Below, piece after piece: positions 28,752-37,413 of a stretch of DNA of 64,000 bases (its first letter is position 1; each line of letters begins with the position of its first letter). The notes below the pieces were generated by a model. It ran no database searches. It was given only the letters and a program-made list of their open reading frames with translations, and had not been told where the DNA came from. The stretch is from Enterobacter sp. Cy-643 (GTDB lineage: Bacteria; Pseudomonadota; Gammaproteobacteria; Enterobacterales; Enterobacteriaceae): contig NZ_VWWV01000002.1 of the NCBI RefSeq assembly GCF_011752815.1, positions 434,001-498,000 on the forward strand, in the 5' to 3' direction. The translations under genes and the position numbers were made by a program.

Positions 28752-29123
28752 ATGGGTGCGGCTCCGGCTCCGGCACATTATAACCAGCAGATAACACAGC
28801 GAGCCGAGGGACGACCAGAATACCGCACTCAGCACCCAGGCCATTTCCTGCCAGAAAGAACGCGTTACGGGGAAAAACAGGTGGGCAATCAACAGGCAAA
28901 ACGGCGAAGCAAGCATCGCTCCCACAAGCGGTTTGACCACTCTATCGCCCTGGGAAAAAAAGCTGGCCGCGGCTCCCGGGAAGAGGAAAAAGAGCAGCCC
29001 AAGCTCATAATGCCCGGTGGCAATAAACTGCCCCATCACATCCAGGCGCAGCGAAAGAAAAACCAGAATAAAGAGCACGAAGCAGCAGGTAATTCCCAAC
29101 CACCTTTGCGCGCGTCTGTGCAT
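28734..29123 (-). CDS. ybjM: Inner-membrane protein YbjM
   Basis: 129 residues from an ATG preceded by a near-perfect AGGAGG; the frame is open 5 codons further. Four hydrophobic segments and ASFFSQ...KPL...AMLASP and TRSFWQEMAWVLSAVFW match YbjM. The function is unknown. Its 3' end runs into the grxA terminator. Confidence 0.85.
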   Translation of the reverse strand: MHRRAQRWLGITCCFVLFILVFLSLRLDVMGQFIATGHYELGLLFFLFPGAAASFFSQGDRVVKPLVGAMLASPFCLLIAHLFFPVTRSFWQEMAWVLSAVFWSSLGSLCYLLVIMCRSRSRTHKKTDS

Positions 29124-29420
29124 TTTACCTCCTGACATCTGCTTTTGCTCGAAAATACCCTACCGGAAAATTCCGCAGCGTCTTTACCCGATTTGATAAT
29201 GCCTGGCCATCCATGCCGATAAAGCATTGCCACATTTAGCACAATATTCTTACTAGCCGCTGATACAGAGAAAGATTAAACTAGCGGCTGAAATTCGGTC
29301 GTCGCGTGAGATATTTATATGCGTGATAATTTGCCGGTCGCCGCTGACGGAACCGTCAAAACCTTAGCGCATAAACCTATCTCTTTCAACAGCTTACTGG
29401 TAAACAAGAAGTTAGCCTTC

Positions 29421-31103
29421 GTGAATATAAACGTCGCAGATTTGTTAAACGGGAATTACATCCTTTTGTTATTTGTTGTACTAACGCTCGGACTCTGCCT
29501 GGGGAAATTACGCCTCGGTCCGGTGCAACTGGGTAATTCCATTGGTGTTTTAGTGGTCTCTTTATTACTCGGGCAACAGCATTTCTCGATCAATACCGAT
29601 GCGCTAAATCTGGGTTTTATGCTGTTCATTTTCTGCGTTGGCGTCGAAGCCGGGCCAAACTTTTTTTCTATTTTCTTCCGCGATGGCAAAAATTACCTGA
29701 TGCTGGCCCTGGTGATGGTCGGCAGCGCACTGCTGATTGCACTGGGGCTGGGCAAACTGTTTGGCTGGGATATTGGCCTGACGGCCGGTATGCTCGCGGG
29801 CGCGATGACCTCCACGCCCGTGCTGGTCGGAGCGGGCGATACACTTCGCCATTCAAGCATTCCCGCCGCACAGCTTGCGACCTCGCTGGATAATCTGAGC
29901 CTCGGCTATGCCCTGACCTACCTGATTGGCCTCGTCAGCCTGATCGTAGGGGCTCGCTATTTGCCAAAGCTGCAGCACCAGGATTTGCAGACCAGCGCCC
30001 AGCAAATTGCCCGCGAACGCGGTCTGGATACCGACGCGAGCCGTAAAGTTTACCTCCCGGTGATCCGTGCCTACCGCGTCGGGCCAGAGCTGGTTGCCTG
30101 GGCCGATGGCAAAAATCTGCGTGAACTGGGGATTTATCGCCAGACCGGCTGCTACATCGAACGTATTCGCCGCAACGGCATTCTGGCTAACCCTGACGGA
30201 GATGCCGTCCTGCAAATGGGCGATGAAATCTCGCTGGTGGGCTACCCGGATTCGCACTCACGCCTTGACCCGAGCTTCAGAAACGGCAAAGAGGTTTTCG
30301 ACCGCGATTTGCTGGATATGCGCATCGTCACTGAAGAAATTGTGGTGAAAAACCACAATGCCGTGGGCCGCCGCCTGGCGCAGCTCAAGCTGACCGACCA
30401 CGGCTGCTTCCTGAACCGGGTGATCCGCAGCCAGATTGAAATGCCTATCGACGATAACATCGTGCTGAACAAAGGCGATGTCCTGCAGGTCAGCGGCGAT
30501 GCCAGGCGCGTCAAAACCGTCGCCGAGCGCATCGGCTTTATCTCTATCCACAGCCAGATAACCGACCTGCTGGCCTTCTGCGCCTTCTTTGTTATTGGCC
30601 TGATGGTGGGTATGGTCACCTTCCAGTTCAGCTCGTTTAGCTTCGGCATCGGTAACGCCGCTGGCCTGCTGTTCGCGGGCATCATGCTTGGCTTCCTGCG
30701 TGCCAACCACCCTACCTTCGGCTACATTCCGCAGGGCGCGCTGAATATGGTGAAAGAGTTTGGCCTGATGGTGTTTATGGCGGGGGTTGGCCTGAGCGCC
30801 GGCAGCGGGATCAGCAACGGCCTCGGTGCGGTGGGCGGCCAGATGCTGATTTCCGGCCTTATCGTGAGCCTGGTGCCGGTGATTATCTGCTTCCTGTTCG
30901 GCGCCTATGTGCTGCGAATGAACCGTGCGCTGCTGTTCGGCGCGATGATGGGGGCACGAACCTGTGCGCCAGCGATGGAAATCATCAGCGACACCGCCCG
31001 CAGCAACATTCCTGCATTGGGGTATGCCGGCACCTATGCTATCGCTAACGTATTGTTAACGCTGGCCGGGACACTAATTGTCGTGATATGGCCAGGTTTG
31101 TGA
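29421..31103 (+). CDS. ybjL: Putative transporter YbjL (AAE antiporter family)
   Basis: 560 residues from a GTG (29421-29423) giving (M)[11 protein letters not shown], aligned with the E. coli start; an ATG 34 codons upstream keeps the frame but adds a non-conserved hydrophilic leader. Two blocks of membrane helices flank two central RCK_C/TrkA-C domains (around residues 200-370). Family members exchange aspartate and alanine; the substrate here is unknown. rybB lies 78 bases downstream. Confidence 0.9.
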   Translation: MNINVADLLNGNYILLLFVVLTLGLCLGKLRLGPVQLGNSIGVLVVSLLLGQQHFSINTDALNLGFMLFIFCVGVEAGPNFFSIFFRDGKNYLMLALVMVGSALLIALGLGKLFGWDIGLTAGMLAGAMTSTPVLVGAGDTLRHSSIPAAQLATSLDNLSLGYALTYLIGLVSLIVGARYLPKLQHQDLQTSAQQIARERGLDTDASRKVYLPVIRAYRVGPELVAWADGKNLRELGIYRQTGCYIERIRRNGILANPDGDAVLQMGDEISLVGYPDSHSRLDPSFRNGKEVFDRDLLDMRIVTEEIVVKNHNAVGRRLAQLKLTDHGCFLNRVIRSQIEMPIDDNIVLNKGDVLQVSGDARRVKTVAERIGFISIHSQITDLLAFCAFFVIGLMVGMVTFQFSSFSFGIGNAAGLLFAGIMLGFLRANHPTFGYIPQGALNMVKEFGLMVFMAGVGLSAGSGISNGLGAVGGQMLISGLIVSLVPVIICFLFGAYVLRMNRALLFGAMMGARTCAPAMEIISDTARSNIPALGYAGTYAIANVLLTLAGTLIVVIWPGL

Positions 31104-31148
31104 TCGTCACCACAGACAAAGAAAAATACTTTTTTTTTATGCCAGAGC

Positions 31149-31176
31149 GAACTTTCTTTCGGGGCGTCAGTCTGAA
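31149..31176 (+). promoter_or_regulatory. Sigma-E promoter of rybB
   Basis: The -35 GAACTT (31149-31154) and -10 TCTGAA (31171-31176) are separated by 16 bases, the RpoE arrangement, and RybB starts 6 bases further on. The E. coli rybB promoter has the same core. Confidence 0.85.
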
Positions 31177-31181
31177 TTAGT

Positions 31182-31262
31182 GCCACTGCTTTTCTTTGAT
31201 GTCCCCAATTTGTGGAGCCCATCAACCCCGCCGTTTTCGGTTCAAGGTTGATGGGTTTTTTG
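31182..31262 (+). ncRNA. rybB: RybB small RNA
   Basis: Nearly identical to the about 80-nt E. coli RybB. The 5' seed GCCACTGCTTTTCTTT is conserved, followed by a small GTCCCC...GGAGCC region and the terminator stem AACCTTGA/CCCATCAACC pairing with GGTTGATGGG and a run of T. This Hfq-dependent RNA represses outer-membrane protein mRNAs during sigma-E stress. It lies between ybjL and rcdA as in E. coli, but its 3' end is now the left border of a prophage remnant. Confidence 0.95.
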
Positions 31263-31319
31263 TTGCCTGAAATTTACTACACGTCAAATCAACCACTTAC
31301 ACGACTACTTTCCTATGTA

Positions 31320-31337
31320 TGGCGACAAAATGGCGGC
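31320..31337 (+). repeat. 18-bp direct repeat, left copy
   Basis: TGGCGACAAAATGGCGGC, identical to 35354-35371. Such sequences occur as integrase arm sites near phage attachment sites; this role is inferred. Confidence 0.75.
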
Positions 31338-31538
31338 GCAACTTTTGAAATTGATATTCCATAAGGAAATCATCACAAAAACTAGCGCGATATATTTGGA
31401 ATGCTCATGTCAATAACATGAAATTGCTTTAACTGTATGAAGTTAAGTAAAATTTTCTTGGATGTGCTGTTTCAAAGTGATATTAATCAGGCATTGAAGT
31501 AGAACGTGCATTTCAAAAATCTCAATTAGGAAGGTTTT

Positions 31539-31901
31539 ATGTCTTTTTATAATTTTGTAGCTAATGATGGAAACACCTATCAGATTGATCTTGAAGATGA
31601 GTGCATTGAGGTTTTTCAGGATGGCAAAAAACTGGGTAGCATCAGTCTGATGTTGGTTCAAAATGAAGAGCCTCTGCCCGACTATTACTACATCACTGAT
31701 CTTAGCCTCGAAAATTGTAAAGGGTTGGGGATAGGAAGAGAATGCTTACGGTTACATAAGCAGGAAATTGGCGACACAATTTGTGCTGCGGAAGAAAATT
31801 CAGAGAGAATGTCGGATGAAAGCCATCTAATTGACGATGGCGTCCCATTTATAGCCAAAATGCGTGAGGAAGGGATTGTTGCTAAAGGCACTTACTACTA
31901 A
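31539..31901 (+). CDS. Unknown 120-residue protein with GNAT-like half
   Basis: ATG with an AGGAAGG ribosome site. The N-terminal half is acidic and has no recognised motif. Residues 50-110 resemble the core of GNAT acetyltransferases: YITDLSLE, then KGLGIGRECLRLH (61-73, like the acetyl-CoA pyrophosphate loop) and DDGVPFIAKMREEGIV (like the final GNAT strand-helix). The first GNAT helices are absent, so activity is doubtful. It is intact inside a decayed prophage. Confidence 0.6.
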   Translation: MSFYNFVANDGNTYQIDLEDECIEVFQDGKKLGSISLMLVQNEEPLPDYYYITDLSLENCKGLGIGRECLRLHKQEIGDTICAAEENSERMSDESHLIDDGVPFIAKMREEGIVAKGTYY

Positions 31902-31962
31902 GAAGCCTCGTTCACTTAGTATGCAGGAAATTAACAATCCTCTACCTTGAACTGCATTGCCA

Positions 31963-32211
31963 TTAGAAGCTAAGAATATGAATTACTTTGATTTTTTTAG
32001 AAAATAATTCTTCCTGCATTCTTTTTGGATGAGGCGGTGCGGCGCTGATCTTTTGTGGACGGCACACAGAACGGACAAAAGTCTCATGCGTCACAAACGT
32101 ATGCCCGCACTCAATATTGGTGCACTGGTTGTATCGTTCTTTGGTTTCATTGGAAACCTGGAAGCTGCTTCGGGTATGTACCGCCTGTCCACACATAGGA
32201 CAATTCATCAT
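31963..32211 (-). CDS. ogr: Ogr/Delta-type zinc-finger late activator
   Basis: 82 residues; CPMC at the N-terminus and the C(x4)C pair in QCTNIECGHTF are the zinc ligands of the Ogr/Delta family. TKERYNQC and PHPK also match P2 Ogr. In P2 it activates late gene transcription. It is intact, and its C-terminal tail is some 10 residues longer than P2 Ogr. It follows the gpD pseudogene, as in P2. Confidence 0.88.
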   Translation of the reverse strand: MMNCPMCGQAVHTRSSFQVSNETKERYNQCTNIECGHTFVTHETFVRSVCRPQKISAAPPHPKRMQEELFSKKIKVIHILSF

Positions 32212-32258
32212 TTCTATGCCCTCACCATTTTTCCACTATCCGCAACAATGATATCGCA

Positions 32259-33235
32259 TCATTCCATTTCTAAATCATCCATTTTTACTTCAAGCTCCAG
32301 ACTTGTTATGAACCCACTGTCACTGATGCTGTTGGTCACTGTGGTAATAATCCATTCCGCTTCATCAATCTGGTTTTTGAAACCATTCACCCTAACAGGT
32401 AGCTTCGGGAACAAATCAGCACACCCCATTGCCAGTTGGATTGGGAACGATGCAGCACCGCGCTGATGCGTTCCCATGTGGCCTTAGCTGCCCGTTCGGC
32501 GTTTACCCAGTTAGCATAGGCCCGGCTTAATACCAGCACGTTTTCATCCGTTCCGACTAGATAATCTCCCTGCTTTAGCTCCGTAGCACTGGTGGGTTTG
32601 CTGGTCGCTTTCTTTTTATGACGCTTAACCTTCACAACTAGTTTTTGCTTAGTCTCACGGGTATGAAGCCTGCTGGCCGTCACTCCTGTATAAGCGCCAC
32701 GATCTACCAAGCTAAAACGATGGCCATCGCCAGCCGCACGGGTAATGGTCATTACCGACAAGGGTTTGTTTTTCCTCGTCACTACCGGATGAACAGCAGA
32801 TTGCCATTTTTAATCGCGGCAATGGCGCCATACTCTTTAGCTATGCGCATCAGAAAACTACAGTCTGACTCATTTGTCTAGTCGAGATGGTCCACCGTCT
32901 GAGCTTCTAGCTCTTTATCCAGTTCTGTCGTGAGTTTGTGCCGGGTCGAAATCTCACTGACTACCGTACCCACGGTGGTTTCATGTCACGAGCGCTTCCG
33001 TTTGATGTTCAGCGTTTCCCTGAAATCGGCACTGCAGGCACGAACGGTTAATCTGTCTGGCGTTCCGCGGTGCTCAATCTTATCCACAGTGGACGTCCCT
33101 TTGCTGACCAGTGGCTCATTCTGTCATCCAATGGCCAGTGACAGCAGTGCGGCCCTGCGAGACAACTGCACCATTCCAAGCCAGCTTAGCCCCTGTAAGT
33201 TTTGCGAAAATGGCAGCGGCGATAGCATTAATTTA
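32259..33235 (-). pseudogene. P2-like gpD (late control/tail protein) pseudogene
   Basis: Reading the minus strand in several frames gives consecutive pieces of P2 gpD: ALLSLAIG*QNEPLVSKGTS, VDKIEHRGTPDRLTVRACSADFR, RIAKEYGAIAAIKNGNLLF, AGDGHRFSLVDRGAYTGVTA, and finally FKNQIDEAEWIITTV and TSLELEVKMDD at the C-terminus. In-frame stops and at least one frameshift break it, so no functional product is expected. Confidence 0.85.
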
Positions 33236-33356
33236 GGTTTGTATTCATTTTTTGAAGAATACATTATTAGGATTTTGTGATATAGATTATTTGGTTGTGT
33301 GGTTTCCCACACAAAAAACTAAGTGAAATTTTTCATTCTTTTAAAAAGGACTAAAA

Positions 33357-34331
33357 GTGCTTACTTTTGACAATGCCTATAATCACGCAGTGGAAACAGG
33401 TAAACCCCATCTGCTAATGGGAAATGGATTTTCACAGGCTTGGGACGCTACAATTTTCCACTATAGCAACCTCTATAATTCAGCAAATTTTGGGTATAGA
33501 GATGCAATCATAAGAAGAATTTTTGATAGTGTTAGCACATATGACTTTGAAGTCGCAATGCAGCAACTAAGTCATGCTAAAAACATATTAACAATATACG
33601 GTTCTCAAGCAGCTATCATTAATCAAATTGAAGCTGATCAGGATTCGGTAAAAAATGCACTTATAGATGTCGTCTCACAAACACACCCTTCATATCCTTA
33701 TGAAATTCCAAATGCAAATTATATAAACTCAAGATTATTTATTAGTAAATTCAAGAACCTTTTTACTTTAAACTATGATCTATTAATGTATTGGGCAAGA
33801 AACCAAAACCTTTTAGCCCCAGTAAATTACGACACAGACGATGGGTTTAGATGGCCTCAAACATGGAGTTTTGATATACCGTCACAAAATGTATTTTTTT
33901 TACATGGTGGATTGCATATTTATGAAGAACAAGGAGCAATAAAAAAACATGTTTACGATCCTTATGGTGCAACGATCATTGATCAAGTGAGACATAATTT
34001 AAATAATGGTAACTTCCCATTATTTGTATCAGAACCCACTGCTGACAAAAAAGAACAAAAAATACAATCCAACCCATACCTTAGCTATTGTAGTCGTAGG
34101 CTTAGTAAGTTAGAGGGGACTTTATTTATTCATGGCCACTCTATGGATGAAACTGATAAACATATATTTGATAAAATAAAATCATCAAATGTGACAAAGG
34201 TTTATGTAAGCATTTTTGGGAATCCAAATGCACAGTTAAACAAGGATGCCATGCATAATGCCTTGAAGTATATTGGAAGCCATAATATATCAGTTGAATT
34301 CTATGACGCATCTTCTGTGGTAGTTTGGTAA
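33357..34331 (+). CDS. DUF4917 family SIR2-like protein, prophage cargo
   Basis: 324 residues from a GTG with AAAGGA 7 bases upstream. SIR2-fold hallmarks are visible: GNG (22-24) in the first nucleotide-binding loop, TLNYD (137-141), FLHGGLH (181-187) and IHGHSMDETD (258-267). These suggest an NAD-binding or NAD-cleaving protein; the Pfam-type assignment is DUF4917 by recall. It is intact, much more AT-rich than the backbone, has its own terminator and lies opposite to the phage late genes, as expected of a moron. An anti-phage role is plausible but unproven. Confidence 0.75.
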   Translation: MLTFDNAYNHAVETGKPHLLMGNGFSQAWDATIFHYSNLYNSANFGYRDAIIRRIFDSVSTYDFEVAMQQLSHAKNILTIYGSQAAIINQIEADQDSVKNALIDVVSQTHPSYPYEIPNANYINSRLFISKFKNLFTLNYDLLMYWARNQNLLAPVNYDTDDGFRWPQTWSFDIPSQNVFFLHGGLHIYEEQGAIKKHVYDPYGATIIDQVRHNLNNGNFPLFVSEPTADKKEQKIQSNPYLSYCSRRLSKLEGTLFIHGHSMDETDKHIFDKIKSSNVTKVYVSIFGNPNAQLNKDAMHNALKYIGSHNISVEFYDASSVVVW

Positions 34332-34348
34332 TTTTCTATTTGAGAGAT

Positions 34349-34392
34349 AGCTGCTTTAAAATAGTGCCATAAAGCAGCTTGTCTGTTTTTTC
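34349..34392 (+). terminator. Terminator of the DUF4917 gene
   Basis: 10-bp perfect stem AGCTGCTTTA/TAAAGCAGCT with an 11-base loop and a TGTCTGTTTTTT tail, 18 bases after the stop. Confidence 0.85.
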
Positions 34393-34400
34393 ACTTATTC

Positions 34401-34784
34401 CTAACAACTGTCTAGAGCATACATAACTAAAGGTCCATTTTTACGTACTCTGTCATGTAGTCCGTAATGATGCGCGCGGGCTATGCGTTGCACTTTGGCA
34501 TCTAATCCAACCTCAGCAGTATCAGAAGTTGTGCGAGTTTTTATATACCGCGCAGTGCGCAGCTTGCGAAACATTTGAGCTTTTACCCGACCTTGCTTCA
34601 CTCTACCGCTGGCTTTGCGGGGCTCAAACCCACTACCGTCTGGGTTTTTCTGCATCCGGATGTTTTGCTGCTGTTGCTGGCGTAGCTTTGTGGTCACATC
34701 ACGCATTAGTTTGCGGCGTTCTGCTGGATTGATTCTTTCCAGCAACGCATTAAGCCAGTCTTCAACCTGATGAATATTATCCAT
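34401..34784 (-). pseudogene. P2-like gpS (tail completion) gene, C-terminally truncated
   Basis: 127 residues that follow P2 gpS: ERINPAERRKLMRDV, LRQQQQQNIRMQKNPDGSGFE, KGRV-like KQGRVKAQMFRKLRTARYIKTR and VQRIARAHHYGLHDR. The normal gpS continues some 20 residues further; here the frame ends at YALDSC exactly where the DUF4917 segment begins, so the break marks a recombination junction. Confidence 0.8.
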
Positions 34785-34990
34785 GGTTTATCAGCCAGTA
34801 ATTGTCCTGCCATTCCGGGCAGTCTTGCGCTGCAAGCGCTTCTACCGTAGCAACTCTGCAATTAACGCTTACAATCACCAGCTCAGTCAGATTCAATGTC
34901 GCAGGTCGCATTGTAAGTATCCCACCAGGCACCCGATTACCTGGAAACAGCCCTGCGCTTTAATCCCTTGGCAACCATGGGTCAACCATC
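34774..34990 (-). pseudogene. Remnant of P2-like gpR (tail completion)
   Basis: Minus-strand translation gives NLTELVIVSVN followed by PEWQDNYWLINHG and a stop overlapping the gpS start, resembling the C-terminal part of gpR (LTERVIV). Upstream the frame is broken by stops. The left border is approximate. Confidence 0.5.
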
Positions 34991-35067
34991 CTTAGATTCA
35001 GCTCACGTGCGCGCCTGACATTCGCGGAGTATCATTAGGACGGTCTTGATTATCAGGGAGATTGATT

Positions 35068-35337
35068 ATGAATGAGTTACAGAAACAGGGGCTGGAGCTA
35101 CGTACTAAAGCAAAAGAACTGGCTCTCGCTGCTTTGGCAAAACACCCGGATGGACACATTAATGGTAAGGGAGTGAAACAAGCAGAAGTATTTCGTCTCT
35201 GTGGTCTGGACTGGGGAGATTACCCTAAAGCCCCAAGTACACAGCAACAATACTGGGTAGTAGCCCTTCTCCGCGAACTTGAGTCAGAGGGAACGGTGGA
35301 GCAAGTCGAGGAGAAAGGCCCCTGGCGTTTAAAGTAA
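35068..35337 (+). CDS. Unknown 89-residue winged-helix-like protein
   Basis: ATG with GGGAG 9 bases upstream; a TTG two codons earlier is also in frame. The sequence is rich in charged helices, and the region VKQAEVFRLCGLDWGDYP...YWVVALLRELESEGTVEQ ends in a wing-like GPWRLK, resembling small winged-helix DNA-binding modules. It is not recognised as a known phage gene. It sits at the right edge of the remnant and is intact. Confidence 0.6.
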   Translation: MNELQKQGLELRTKAKELALAALAKHPDGHINGKGVKQAEVFRLCGLDWGDYPKAPSTQQQYWVVALLRELESEGTVEQVEEKGPWRLK

Positions 35338-35353
35338 GTCACGATGAGCCAAG

Positions 35354-35371
35354 TGGCGACAAAATGGCGGC
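35354..35371 (+). repeat. 18-bp direct repeat, right copy
   Basis: TGGCGACAAAATGGCGGC, identical to 31320-31337, 16 bases after the stop of the 89-residue gene. Confidence 0.75.
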
Positions 35372-35452
35372 AGCGGTTGGCATTGCCCCGTAATCGCCAC
35401 TCCTTACCACTAACCTAACTTATTGATAATACTGCAAACCATTGTTTTCACT

Positions 35453-35474
35453 AACCCATTTACATAAATGGGTT
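35453..35474. repeat. Palindrome at the right border of the remnant
   Basis: AACCCATTTA/TAAATGGGTT with a 2-base centre, then T-rich. The ATGGGTTTTT at 35468-35477 repeats the end of the RybB terminator (31251-31260), a possible trace of attL/attR. It may also end rcdA transcription. Confidence 0.5.
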
Positions 35475-35525
35475 TTTATTTTTTAAGGCTTCAATAACAA
35501 ACGCTTACCAGCCCCTCTACTCGCT

Positions 35526-36086
35526 TTATTTTGCATCCCCTGCCCCTACAATCCTGCGCACCATCACCCGCATATCGTCCCGGCCCATCGGCTCGCGATC
35601 GGTGACATAGTGCAGCGTCATGCCTTCCAGGAATGCATCCAGCGCTCGGGCGGTGAGCGGGTCGAAAAACGGCTCCAGCGCCTGCTGGCTGCGAATCATC
35701 CACTCCTGCATGATGTCTTTTAGCTGCGGATTACAGCTGGCATAAGCGTAAAGCTGGTACATCACCTGCATGTTATACGGCGTGGCCACACAGCCGCCGC
35801 AAATCATATCGACAATCGCTTCGCAGGCCTCATCGCGATTGGTGGCCTGCTGCATACGCTCGCGGTAGCTGTCCGACATCTGGTGGGCGAACAGGGTAAA
35901 CGCTTCGCAAAGCAGCGACTCAATCCCGGCAAAATAGTAGGTCATTGACCCCAGCGAAACGCCAGCCTCAGCGGCAATTTTGCGGTGCGTGATATCGCTG
36001 ATGCCGTGCTTGACCACCATATCCAGCGTTGCCTGCAAAATGCGCGAGCGGCGTTCGGGGTCATTGCGACGCGGGGCTTTGCTCAT
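35526..36086 (-). CDS. rcdA: TetR-family regulator RcdA (YbjK)
   Basis: 186 residues; the N-terminal TetR helix-turn-helix is ITHRKIAAEAGVSLGSMTYYF, and the C-terminal ligand domain has no assigned inducer. E. coli RcdA activates csgD and affects biofilm and stress genes. It is divergent from ybjJ, with a perfect palindrome in the shared promoter region. It stands just beyond the prophage remnant. Confidence 0.9.
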   Translation of the reverse strand: MSKAPRRNDPERRSRILQATLDMVVKHGISDITHRKIAAEAGVSLGSMTYYFAGIESLLCEAFTLFAHQMSDSYRERMQQATNRDEACEAIVDMICGGCVATPYNMQVMYQLYAYASCNPQLKDIMQEWMIRSQQALEPFFDPLTARALDAFLEGMTLHYVTDREPMGRDDMRVMVRRIVGAGDAK

Positions 36087-36132
36087 CTTTACCTACCTGA
36101 ATTTAGAGTATGAGAAAGAGTCTATACCGGGA

Positions 36133-36150
36133 TGTGTACAAATGTACACA
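36133..36150. promoter_or_regulatory. Candidate RcdA operator
   Basis: Perfect palindrome TGTGTACA-AA-TGTACACA centred between the divergent rcdA and ybjJ starts (about 47 bases from each). Size and placement suit a TetR-type autoregulatory site. Confidence 0.65.
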
Positions 36151-36196
36151 AGCTTGCTAGTCTGCTCCCCTGTTTCTCTTTCACTGGTTGTTGTTC

Positions 36197-37402
36197 ATGT
36201 CTGTTTCGCAGAGAAAAGCCCTACAGCTCCGTACCTGGGCGTTATTCACCTTCTTCTTCCTTCCGGGCCTGGTGATGGCATCCTGGGCCACACGCACGCC
36301 CGCCATCCGCGATACGCTCAGCGTCTCAACGGCCGGAATGGGCATCGTATTATTTGGTCTGTCGATAGGGTCGATGGGCGGTATTCTCTGTTCCGGCTGG
36401 CTGGTGAAACGCTTTGGCACCCGCACCATTATTCGCAGCGGCATGACGCTGATGGTCGCCGGAATGTTAATGATGAGCTTCGCGCTGTACCTGGCTTCCC
36501 CGGTGCTGTTTGCCTTCGGCCTGGCGCTGCTCGGCAGCGGTATGGGGTCATCAGAAGTGGCGATGAACGTTGAAGGGGCCATTATCGAGAGCCTGATGAA
36601 GAAAACGGTGCTGCCGATGATGCACGGCTTCTTTAGCCTGGGCACGCTCGTTGGCGCCGGGATTGGCCTGACGTTAACCGCGTGGAACGTCGTGTCCTGG
36701 GGGCACCTGCTGCTGATAGGCCTGCTGACCATTGCGCCAATTGCCATCGCGCTTATCGCCGTGCCGCACGGCGTGGGCAAAGATAACCCGGAGAAAACCG
36801 AAACACACGAGCCGCACCGCCCGTTTTATAAAGATATTCAGCTGCTGCTGATTGGTTTTGTCGTGCTGGCGATGGCCTTTGCCGAAGGCTCAGCCAACGA
36901 CTGGCTGCCGCTGCTGATGGTGGACGGGCACGGCTTTAGCCCGACCTCCGGGTCGCTTATCTACGTGGGCTTTACCCTCGGCATGACGGTCGGGCGCTTC
37001 ACCGGCGGCTGGTTTATCGACCGCTACAGCCGCGTTATTGTGGTCCGCGCCTGCGCGATTATGGGCATTATTGGCATCGGCACCATTGTGTTTGTCGACA
37101 ACGCCTTCCTTGCGGGCGTGTCGGTGATTTTGTGGGGGCTGGGCACCTCTTTAGGCTTCCCGCTGACCATTTCAGCGGCGGGCGATACCGGCCCCGATCC
37201 GGCCAGTCGCGTCAGCGTCGTCGCCGCTTCGGGCTATGTCGCCTTTTTAGTCGGCCCGCCGCTGCTGGGCTTCCTCGGCGAGCATTACGGGCTGCGTCAG
37301 GCCATGTTAGTCGTGCTGACGTTGATGGTGATTGCGGCCCTGGTCGCCCGCGCGGTGGCTAAACCGGGGCAATCTTCCGGGCAGACTTTAGAAACTGAAT
37401 AA
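36197..37402 (+). CDS. ybjJ: MFS transporter YbjJ
   Basis: 401 residues from the first ATG; upstream TTG codons are in frame but unlikely. About 12 hydrophobic helices are seen, with the MFS loop motif [10 protein letters not shown] and a second [10 protein letters not shown]. The strongly conserved segment [28 protein letters not shown] matches E. coli YbjJ. The substrate is unknown. ybjI follows 11 bases later in the same direction. Confidence 0.9.
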   Translation: MSVSQRKALQLRTWALFTFFFLPGLVMASWATRTPAIRDTLSVSTAGMGIVLFGLSIGSMGGILCSGWLVKRFGTRTIIRSGMTLMVAGMLMMSFALYLASPVLFAFGLALLGSGMGSSEVAMNVEGAIIESLMKKTVLPMMHGFFSLGTLVGAGIGLTLTAWNVVSWGHLLLIGLLTIAPIAIALIAVPHGVGKDNPEKTETHEPHRPFYKDIQLLLIGFVVLAMAFAEGSANDWLPLLMVDGHGFSPTSGSLIYVGFTLGMTVGRFTGGWFIDRYSRVIVVRACAIMGIIGIGTIVFVDNAFLAGVSVILWGLGTSLGFPLTISAAGDTGPDPASRVSVVAASGYVAFLVGPPLLGFLGEHYGLRQAMLVVLTLMVIAALVARAVAKPGQSSGQTLETE

Positions 37403-37413
37403 TGGAGAGTTCA

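Larger units (their letters stand above)
31263..35480. mobile_element. Decayed P2-like prophage remnant with cargo genes, next to rybB
   Basis: About 4.2 kb absent from the E. coli order, AT-rich in parts, between rybB and rcdA. In minus-strand order it holds pieces of P2-type gpR, gpS, gpD and ogr, i.e. parts of the late tail region with everything from V to U gone. A DUF4917 gene stands in the gap on the opposite strand. Small unknown genes sit near both ends. No integrase is left. An 18-bp direct repeat lies near each end. Confidence 0.8.

Noticed and set aside
29319-29420. N-terminal extension of ybjL to an upstream ATG
   Set aside because: The extra 34 residues are hydrophilic and have no counterpart in E. 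coli YbjL, while the GTG start gives the conserved N-terminus. Not fully excluded.
31443-31661. 72-codon minus-strand frame at the phage border
   Set aside because: It overlaps the better supported 120-residue gene and is AT-driven, with no ribosome site or motif.
32029-32466. 145-codon plus-strand frame opposite ogr and the gpD end
   Set aside because: The minus strand carries clear P2 Ogr and gpD similarity, so this frame is a shadow.
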